Source: Pseudomonas putida | GTDB taxonomy: Bacteria; Pseudomonadota; Gammaproteobacteria; Pseudomonadales; Pseudomonadaceae | NCBI RefSeq assembly: GCF_028682175.1 | Contig: NZ_JANHKS010000036.1 | Coordinates: 1-57,428 of the forward strand | Direction of reading: 5' to 3' | DNA: 57,428 nt | Shown here: positions 52,343-57,428 of the stretch, one piece after another | Layout: the number at the start of each line of letters is the position of its first letter | Numbering within the stretch: position 1 is the first letter of the stretch | Made by a program: the position numbers and the translations under genes | Notes under the pieces: generated by a model | What the model was told of the DNA's origin: nothing | The model's input: the letters and a program-made list of their open reading frames with translations, nothing else | The model's database searches: none

Positions 52343-52419
52343 GGGTTTAACTCCTGCATGTTACCGTTTCATCTGGCCGGAGCCGGATGTCGTTTTGGTG
52401 TCTGATTCGGTAAGGAACC

Positions 52420-52500
52420 GGGAGCACCATCTGCGTAGGCTTGTGGTTTAAGACTTGCGCCGCCTACGGTCTTGGATAGCCCCCGCAACGCAGGGACCCC
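52420..52500 (-). promoter_or_regulatory. L10 leader (autoregulatory mRNA structure)
   Basis: The stem CGTAGGC (52434-52440) with GCCTACG (52462-52468) encloses a purine-rich loop containing the minus-strand TCTTAAACCACAAG, followed by CAGATGGTGCTCCCGG. This matches my memory of the gamma-proteobacterial L10 leader. Boundaries are approximate. Confidence 0.72.
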
Positions 52501-52510
52501 AATTTTTGCG

Positions 52511-52532
52511 ACGGTGCGGTTACCCGCACCGT
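52511..52532. other. Perfect stem-loop after rplA
   Basis: ACGGTGCGG, TTAC, CCGCACCGT: 9-base arms just after the rplA stop. No T-run follows on the minus strand; it may protect the rplKA transcript end. Confidence 0.65.
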
Positions 52533-52540
52533 GGCCAGTC

Positions 52541-53236
52541 TTACGCGTTCAGCGAACCCTGGTCGATGACCAGGCCTGGGCCCATAGTGGTGCTCAGGGT
52601 AACGCGCTTGACGTAGATACCTTTCGAAGAAGCTGGCTTGATACGCTTCAGATCAGCGATCAGGGCTTCAACGTTCTCACGCAGCTTGTCGGCGTCGAAA
52701 CCGATTTTGCCTACGGAAGTGTGAATGATGCCGTTTTTGTCGGTGCGATAACGAACCTGACCAGCTTTTGCGTTCTTGACCGCAGTGGCTACGTCTGGAG
52801 TAACGGTACCGACTTTCGGGTTAGGCATCAGGCCGCGAGGACCCAGAACCTGACCCAGTTGACCTACAACACGCATTGCATCCGGGGAAGCAATGACGAC
52901 GTCATAGTTCAGGTCGCCGCCTTTCATTTCGGCAGCTAGGTCGTCCATACCAACGCGGTCAGCGCCGGCAGCCAGAGCAGCTTCAGCAGCTGGACCCTGG
53001 GTGAAGACAGCAACGCGAACGGTCTTGCCAGTGCCGTGTGGCAGCACAGTAGCGCTACGAACGACCTGGTCGGATTTACGCGGGTCAACACCGAGGTTTA
53101 CAGCAACGTCGAAAGACTCGCTGAACTTGACGGTCGACAGTTCGGCCAGCAGAGCTGCCGCGTCGTTGAAGCTGTAGGACTTGCCAGCTTCAATCTTGGA
53201 AGCGATTGCCTTTTGGCGTTTGGTCAGCTTAGCCAT
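52541..53236 (-). CDS. rplA: 50S ribosomal protein L1
   Basis: 231 residues, starting AKLTKRQKAIASKIEAGKSY. L1 forms the mobile stalk at the E site and in E. coli represses rplKA. Its ATG overlaps the rplK stop by one base (TAATG), coupling the two. Confidence 0.98.
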   Translation of the reverse strand: MAKLTKRQKAIASKIEAGKSYSFNDAAALLAELSTVKFSESFDVAVNLGVDPRKSDQVVRSATVLPHGTGKTVRVAVFTQGPAAEAALAAGADRVGMDDLAAEMKGGDLNYDVVIASPDAMRVVGQLGQVLGPRGLMPNPKVGTVTPDVATAVKNAKAGQVRYRTDKNGIIHTSVGKIGFDADKLRENVEALIADLKRIKPASSKGIYVKRVTLSTTMGPGLVIDQGSLNA

Positions 53237-53667
53237 TACACACCCTCCACGTTAAGGCCCATGCTACGAGCAGAACCGGCGATGGTACGCACGGCTGCTT
53301 CCATGTCAGCAGCAGTCAGATCCGCGTTTTTGGTTTTCGCGATTTCTTCCAGCTGAGCACGGGTAACGGTGCCAACTTTGACGGTGTTCGGACGAGCCGA
53401 GCCGCTGGTCAAGCCAGCTGCTTTTTTCAGCAGAACCGAAGCAGGGGTACTTTTGGTTTCAAAAGTGAAGCTGCGGTCGCTGTATACAGTGATGATCACT
53501 GGAGTCGGCAGACCTGGCTCAAGACCCTGAGTACGGGCGTTGAAGGCCTTGCAGAATTCCATGATGTTCACGCCGTGCTGACCCAGAGCAGGACCGACGG
53601 GCGGGCTTGGGTTAGCCTGAGCGGCTTTCACTTGAAGCTTGATGTAAGCGGTAATCTTCTTGGCCAT
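53236..53667 (-). CDS. rplK: 50S ribosomal protein L11
   Basis: 143 residues from MAKKITAYIKLQVKAAQANP; four extra upstream codons are possible but not conserved. It binds the GTPase-associated rRNA and is needed for RelA signalling. The Pro-rich PSPPVGPALGQHG hinge is typical. Confidence 0.98.
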   Translation of the reverse strand: MAKKITAYIKLQVKAAQANPSPPVGPALGQHGVNIMEFCKAFNARTQGLEPGLPTPVIITVYSDRSFTFETKSTPASVLLKKAAGLTSGSARPNTVKVGTVTRAQLEEIAKTKNADLTAADMEAAVRTIAGSARSMGLNVEGV

Positions 53668-53740
53668 GAGGCACTCCAATTACGGGTTCGAACGCCTCGA
53701 AAGGCTCCCCGGTTACTTGCGCGTTTATCCCAGTGACGAC

Positions 53741-53768
53741 AAAACCCCACAGCCCAGGGCTGCGGGGT
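53741..53768 (-). terminator. Stem-loop with T-run between nusG and rplK
   Basis: On the minus strand CCCCGCAGCCC, T, GGGCTGTGGGG (one mismatch), then TTTTG. It begins 19 bases after the nusG stop. The short T-run suggests partial termination. Confidence 0.75.
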
Positions 53769-53786
53769 AAGGGATTTCTCGCTCAG

Positions 53787-54320
53787 CTAGACCTTTTCGA
53801 CCTGGCTGAACTCGAGCTCTACCGGAGTAGAGCGACCGAAAATGAGCACTGCGACCTGAATCCGGCTCTTTTCGTAGTTAACTTCTTCGACCGTACCGTT
53901 GAAGTCCGCGAAAGGACCATCGGTAACGCGAACCACTTCGCCTGGCTCGAACAGCGTCTTGGGCTTGGGCTTGTCACTGCCGTCGGCAACGCGACGCAGG
54001 ATAGCCTCAGCTTCCTTATCGGTGATCGGTGCCGGCTTGTCTGCCGTACCGCCGATGAAGCCCATGACACGTGGAGTGTCCTTGACCAAGTGCCAAGTAC
54101 CCTCATTCATGTCCATCTGGACAAGCACATAACCAGGGAAGAATTTACGTTCGCTTTTGCGTTTCTGGCCGTTACGCATCTCTACCACTTCTTCGGTAGG
54201 GACCAGAATTTCGCCAAAACCATCTTCCATGCCTGCCAGCTTTACACGCTCGATCAGAGAGCGCATAACATGCTTCTCGTAACCCGAGTAGGCATGCACT
54301 ACGTACCAACGCTTAGCCAC
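53787..54320 (-). CDS. nusG: Transcription factor NusG
   Basis: 177 residues. The NGN domain (RWYVVHAYSGYEKHVMRSL) binds polymerase; the KOW domain (about 125-177, EPGEVVRVTDGPFADFNG) contacts Rho or S10. It starts 9 bases after secE in the usual secE-nusG unit. Confidence 0.98.
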   Translation of the reverse strand: MAKRWYVVHAYSGYEKHVMRSLIERVKLAGMEDGFGEILVPTEEVVEMRNGQKRKSERKFFPGYVLVQMDMNEGTWHLVKDTPRVMGFIGGTADKPAPITDKEAEAILRRVADGSDKPKPKTLFEPGEVVRVTDGPFADFNGTVEEVNYEKSRIQVAVLIFGRSTPVELEFSQVEKV

Positions 54321-54329
54321 GGGACACCC

Positions 54330-54698
54330 TTAGCCAACAATCAAGGAAACAAGCCAGCCGAGCAGGGAATCAAGACCCCACAACAGCAGCGCCATAACCA
54401 GAACCACAGCCACCACGATCAGGGTAGTCTGGGTAGTTTCTTGACGAGTAGGCCAAACAACTTTACGAATCTCAGCGCGAGCTTCCTTGGCCAACACGAA
54501 GAAAGCCTTGCCCTTGCCAGTCTGCAGGCCTACATAGGCTGCGACAGCGGCGATCACGAGCAAAGCGAGCACGCGATACAGGATTGGCTGTGCCGAGTAG
54601 TATTGATTTCCGACAACACCCACCACGACCAGGAGGACTACAACGAGCCACTTCACGAGATCAAAACGGGAGTCTGGGGCTTCAGCCTTTGGATTCAT
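54330..54698 (-). CDS. secE: Preprotein translocase subunit SecE
   Basis: 122 residues with three membrane segments (about 17-31, 40-58, 92-118) and the conserved cytoplasmic amphipathic stretch RAEIRKVVWPTRQET. It clamps SecY. The gene follows tRNA-Trp by 45 bases and is probably made from a joint transcript. Confidence 0.97.
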   Translation of the reverse strand: MNPKAEAPDSRFDLVKWLVVVLLVVVGVVGNQYYSAQPILYRVLALLVIAAVAAYVGLQTGKGKAFFVLAKEARAEIRKVVWPTRQETTQTTLIVVAVVLVMALLLWGLDSLLGWLVSLIVG

Positions 54699-54743
54699 CT
54701 ACTAAAATCCTGTGAAAAGAAAGCCAGATACGTTATGCGAATC

Positions 54744-54819
54744 TGGCAGGTCAGGAGGGAATCGAACCCCCAACCTACGGTTTTGGAGACCGTCGCTCTG
54801 CCAATTGAGCTACTGACCT
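54744..54819 (-). tRNA. trnW: tRNA-Trp (anticodon CCA)
   Basis: 76 nt including encoded CCA. The acceptor stem AGGTCAG / CTGACCT pairs fully, and the anticodon loop CTCCAAA gives CCA. It leads secE-nusG behind its own promoter. Confidence 0.97.
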
Positions 54820-54840
54820 AAAAGCGAAATCAGGCCGACC

Positions 54841-54869
54841 ATTATGCTGGCCCGACAGAAAGATTTCAA
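54841..54869 (-). promoter_or_regulatory. Predicted promoter for tRNA-Trp-secE-nusG
   Basis: On the minus strand TTGAAA (54864-54869), 17 bases, CATAAT (54841-54846), 21 bases before the tRNA. It lies in the space that tufB occupies in P. aeruginosa. Confidence 0.68.
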
Positions 54870-54973
54870 CAGCCATTCGGAAAGTCGATTCTCGACGCTT
54901 CCAAACCACCGCTACCGACCACTTGAACCCAGGCCTGAAGCCACGACACTAGGCCCAACCAACCGCTTAAAAC

Positions 54974-55001
54974 AAAGGCAGATACTTTCATATCTGCCTT
55001 T
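54974..55001 (-). terminator. Terminator of the tRNA-Tyr-Gly-Thr transcript
   Basis: Perfect 11-base arms AAAGGCAGATA / TATCTGCCTTT with a 6-base loop, then GTTTTAA on the minus strand, 5 bases after tRNA-Thr. Confidence 0.85.
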
Positions 55002-55006
55002 ATAAA

Positions 55007-55082
55007 TGGAGCTCTTGAGCGGATTTGAACCGCTGACCTCACCCTTACCAAGGGTGTGCTCTACCAACTGAGCTACAAGAGC
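55007..55082 (-). tRNA. trnT: tRNA-Thr (anticodon GGT)
   Basis: 76 nt with encoded CCA. The acceptor stem GCTCTTG / CAAGAGC is perfect; the anticodon loop TTGGTAA reads ACC/ACU codons. Confidence 0.97.
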
Positions 55083-55108
55083 GAAACACTTTGCACAACC
55101 AGCAAACT

Positions 55109-55182
<74 letters not shown>

Positions 55183-55206
55183 CGAGCATGCTGCTTACGC
55201 TCGAAA

Positions 55207-55293
<87 letters not shown>

Positions 55294-55306
55294 TAAGCGA
55301 GGCGAC

Positions 55307-55334
55307 ATATTAACTCATGCCACCCTTCTGTCAA
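55307..55334 (-). promoter_or_regulatory. Predicted promoter of the tRNA cluster
   Basis: On the minus strand TTGACA (55329-55334), 16 bases, TAATAT (55307-55312), 13 bases before tRNA-Tyr. The perfect -35 compensates for a modest -10. GC-rich bases after it could be a stringent discriminator. Confidence 0.65.
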
Positions 55335-55434
55335 CCTTTTTCTCAATAAAATCTTGAGGTTACAAACGTTGACGCTTGCTGCGCTGTGAGGGCTATTTGC
55401 TCTGCACTGCGAAGCGGGCGCCATTCTATGCAAA

Positions 55435-55854
55435 CTATCCTGCGGTTGCAACACCCTCGCACGACATTATTTTACTTTTTAATTGCGGGAAGTCCTGGGT
55501 CAGGCTGAGCAACATCGCATCATCAATAAGACGGCGGCTTTCGGGCTCGACTTTCAACCAATAAACGGCCCCCGCCTCATCTACGCGCTTGCCGAACTGG
55601 GTCTGAATATCCAGGCTCGTCAGACGCTGCTCGATGGTCCTGGCCTGATTCGGCTGCATATCACCGCCCAGATACAGGCACTGCAGATTGCCACTCGAAC
55701 TCACGCCCGATTCGCTCAGCAGGCGAATATCCTGGCGATTGCCCTTGAACTGCGCCAATGGCGCGACCTCCTTGGGCCGCAATGGCGCTTGCTGCTGATG
55801 CCAGAGGTAGTAGAAGCCGTTCAACATGACCAGTAACAGAAATACCCAACGCAT
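55435..55854 (-). CDS. Small membrane-anchored protein, possibly SPOR-like
   Basis: 139 residues. An N-terminal membrane anchor (RWVFLLLVMLNGFYYLWHQ) is followed by a soluble part with one Cys at LQCLYLGGD and another near the end. The pattern LYLGGDMQPNQARTIEQRLTSLDI resembles SPOR (septal peptidoglycan-binding) domains, which would place it at the division site, but the match is weak. GAGGATG upstream supports the ATG at 55854. Matches PA4278 by position. Here it directly follows birA, without the coaX gene found between them in P. aeruginosa. Confidence 0.75.
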   Translation of the reverse strand: MRWVFLLLVMLNGFYYLWHQQQAPLRPKEVAPLAQFKGNRQDIRLLSESGVSSSGNLQCLYLGGDMQPNQARTIEQRLTSLDIQTQFGKRVDEAGAVYWLKVEPESRRLIDDAMLLSLTQDFPQLKSKIMSCEGVATAG

Positions 55855-55920
55855 AACATCCTCATCCGCACTACCCAATCACACGCCACCGGCAAAGACA
55901 TGTCCGCAAGGCGCCAGGCT

Positions 55921-56889
55921 TTACCCGCTCGCTGATTCATCCCGCAATCTCAGGCTCAGCTCCCCACCGCTGAACACCTGCACCTGATCGCCGATCCTGA
56001 GCTTCAACGCTCCGACCGTATCGACCCCCACCACCACGCCTTCAATGGCCGTGGAACCCGCCAGCAGCGTGACCGCCCTGCCCTGCCATGCGTGATTGGC
56101 TTCCCACTCTTCATGGAAGGCGCCAAAGCCCTTTTCACGATGTTCGCCCAGGTAGCGGTGGAGGTGCCTGCTGAGGGAGGCCACGACCTGGTTACGGTCC
56201 AGTGGCTGGCCAACCTGCTGCATCATTGAAGTCCAGGCCTGATCCACCTCGGCGGCCGAGCGCATGTTGACGTTGATGCCTATGCCGATCACCACATGAC
56301 AGACGTCTGCCGGGTCTCCCGTAAGCTCCAGCAGGATGCCGGCCAGCTTGCGGTTACCCACCAGGATGTCATTAGGCCACTTAAGACCCGCATCAGCGAT
56401 TCCCAGCTCGCGAAGCATGCTGACCACCGCCAGGCCCACCAGAAGGCTCAAGCCCTCCAGCTGACGCATGCCACCCTCGACGCGCATCACCAGGCTGTAA
56501 TAGACGTTCTCGGCAAAAGGGCTCACCCATTTGCGGCCACGCCGGCCTCTGCCCGCCGTCTGCTGCTCGGATAGCACCAGGATTGGCAACGCAACCTCGC
56601 CATCGATCAGGCGCATCGCCTGGGCGTTGGTGGAGTCGATACTGTCGTAGACCTGGGTCGACCAGCCTAACTCGTTCAGCGATCGATTGAGGACCTGCTC
56701 ATCGAGTAGAAACAGTGGGCTAGCCAAGCGGTAGCCGCGACCCCGGACCTTGTGGACTTCAATCCCGGTTTCCGCCTGGAGTTGCTGCAGTCTTTTCCAG
56801 ACAGCGCTACGGCTCACTCCCAGCGCTGATCCAAGGTCTTCGCCAGAGTGAAACTCACCATCCCCAAGAAGCTTCAACAACGTCCGCAT
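55921..56889 (-). CDS. birA: BirA biotin-protein ligase / biotin repressor
   Basis: 322 residues. The N-terminal winged helix (about 1-60, with GSALGVSRSAVWKRLQQL) allows repression of biotin genes; the central ligase domain carries the ATP/biotin loop AGRGRRGRKW and KWPNDILV; a small C-terminal SH3-like domain follows. It attaches biotin to the acetyl-CoA carboxylase carrier protein. The ATG at 56889 is chosen from family N-termini; a GTG at 56898 is possible. Confidence 0.95.
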   Translation of the reverse strand: MRTLLKLLGDGEFHSGEDLGSALGVSRSAVWKRLQQLQAETGIEVHKVRGRGYRLASPLFLLDEQVLNRSLNELGWSTQVYDSIDSTNAQAMRLIDGEVALPILVLSEQQTAGRGRRGRKWVSPFAENVYYSLVMRVEGGMRQLEGLSLLVGLAVVSMLRELGIADAGLKWPNDILVGNRKLAGILLELTGDPADVCHVVIGIGINVNMRSAAEVDQAWTSMMQQVGQPLDRNQVVASLSRHLHRYLGEHREKGFGAFHEEWEANHAWQGRAVTLLAGSTAIEGVVVGVDTVGALKLRIGDQVQVFSGGELSLRLRDESASG

Positions 56890-57036
56890 TCGTTTCACGC
56901 CTGTTTATGAGGGTCGCATCATAGCCATGCGCGCTGCCGGTGCATAGGATCCGGGTGGGAGGGGCTTATCGCGGGCAAGCGCGCTCCTACGGGTTTGTGG
57001 CGTTCAGCACACGTGTGTTGCCTGACACACCGCTCC

Positions 57037-57109
57037 CGCCGGCAAGCCGTGCTGCTACGGGATATGCGCCACCCTGTAGGAGCGCGCTTGCCCGCGATGG
57101 CGGTGGGTC
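57037..57109. repeat. Direct duplication of a REP block, copy 1
   Basis: A 73-base block that recurs exactly at 57209-57281 (offset 172 bases). It includes an inverted CGTAGCAGC-family unit, the linker ATATGCGCCACC, and a GTAGGAGC-family unit. Confidence 0.93.
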
Positions 57110-57208
57110 GGACGGCGCTGCAGTGTCGGTTATGACGCCTTCGCGGGCGAGCCCGCTCCCACAGGGGTCAGGGGCCGCATTCAGACGATGGCGGACCCGA
57201 GATCGCCT

Positions 57209-57281
57209 CGCCGGCAAGCCGTGCTGCTACGGGATATGCGCCACCCTGTAGGAGCGCGCTTGCCCGCGATGGCGGTGGGTC
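57209..57281. repeat. Direct duplication of a REP block, copy 2
   Basis: Identical over 73 bases to 57037-57109; the flanking bases differ, which marks the edges of the duplicated unit. Confidence 0.93.
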
Positions 57282-57370
57282 AGGCGGCGCAGTGGTGTTT
57301 GTCCTGGCGCAGTCGCGGGCAAGCGCGCTCCTACAGGGCGGCGTCAGGGTGGAAAACTTTTCCAGGCGCA

Positions 57371-57404
57371 AAAACAAAACCCCAACCGCGTCAGCGATTG
57401 GGGC
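57371..57404 (-). terminator. rrn-type terminator at window edge
   Basis: On the minus strand CCCCAATCGC, TGAC, GCGGTTGGGG, then a T-rich tail (TTTTGTTTTT). It ends a transcript coming from beyond the right edge. Confidence 0.88.
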
Positions 57405-57414
57405 TTTGGAATTT

Positions 57415-57428
57415 AATCTTGACGATGA
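57415..57428 (-). rRNA. rrf: Likely 3' end of 5S rRNA (partial)
   Basis: The minus strand ends TCATCGTCAAGATT, which is the 3' end of the Pseudomonas 5S rRNA as I remember it, and an rrn-type terminator follows. Only about 14 bases are present. In PAO1 an rRNA operon also lies beside birA. Confidence 0.65.

Larger units (their letters stand above)
56968..57338. repeat. Dense REP cluster
   Basis: Seven REP units within about 370 bases: inverted units at about 56968, 57029, 57137, 57209 and 57310, and direct units of the GTAGGAGCGCGCTTGCCC type at 57075 and 57247. Both REP families are mixed. It fills most of the 525-base gap between birA and the 5S-like end; I see no gene in it. Confidence 0.88.

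Noticed and set aside
54820..54973. Remnant of tufB
   Set aside because: No stretch resembles EF-Tu when read in three minus-strand frames.
55855..55920. Remnant of coaX after birA
   Set aside because: The short readable peptide (SLAPCGHVFAGGV then stop) does not resemble the CoaX C-terminus as I know it.
56968..57338. CRISPR array
   Set aside because: The repeats are palindromic REP units of two families in mixed orientation, without evenly sized unique spacers or cas genes.

Overview
The window reads as chromosomal DNA of a Pseudomonas, probably a fluorescent species and possibly close to the P. syringae group (the species call is weak). The grounds are the protein sequences, the Pseudomonas-type REP palindromes (GTAGGAGCGCGCTTGCCCGCGA and CGTAGCAGCACGGCTTGCCG types), and a gene order that matches two blocks of P. 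aeruginosa PAO1 as I remember it (PA4061-PA4069 and PA4232-PA4280).

Left part, 1-18.6 kb: stress, metal and accessory genes in small transcription units. These are a CnoX/YbbN-like thioredoxin-TPR protein, a small conserved protein, a four-gene unit behind a Zur-like operator (His-rich ZrgA/DUF2796 protein, ABC ATPase, FtsX/MacB-type permease, DUF3299 periplasmic protein), the OmpW-family porin OprG behind an ANR-like box, two translationally coupled sugar-nucleotide dehydratase/reductase-like genes, a giant Lhr helicase, a YbiO-like MscS channel, a TetR regulator with a perfect palindromic operator followed by a DUF1348 protein, and a GST, a secreted Asp-nucleophile alpha/beta hydrolase and a LysR regulator. 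Nearly every junction here carries a paired REP element.

Middle, 18.6-24.2 kb: ssb and a YajR-like MFS gene (minus strand), uvrA (plus strand) and the ferritin ftnA (minus strand), separated by bidirectional terminators.

Right part, 24.4-55.3 kb, all on the minus strand and transcribed from right to left: tRNA-Tyr, -Gly, -Thr; tRNA-Trp-secE-nusG; rplKA; rplJL-rpoBC; the str operon rpsL-rpsG-fusA-tuf; then the S10, spc and alpha operons down to rpoA-rplQ. rpmJ, rpmD and the tRNAs are short genes placed by reading the sequence. Good candidate promoters with 17-nt spacers lie before rpsJ, rpsH, rpsM, rpsL and tRNA-Trp, several of them placed directly after a stem-loop. Expected neighbours that are missing are katA (between ftnA and rplQ), tufB (between tRNA-Thr and tRNA-Trp) and coaX (between birA and the SPOR-like gene).

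Far right, 55.4-57.4 kb: a small inner-membrane-anchored protein, birA, a dense REP cluster containing an exact 73-bp direct duplication, and an rrn-type terminator abutting what looks like the last bases of a 5S rRNA gene, so an rRNA operon probably begins at the edge. I see no CRISPR array, prophage, transposase, defence island or biosynthetic cluster. The most interesting material is regulatory: the internal promoter/stem-loop inside the spc operon, the zinc-linked transporter unit, and the gene losses within the ribosomal super-locus.
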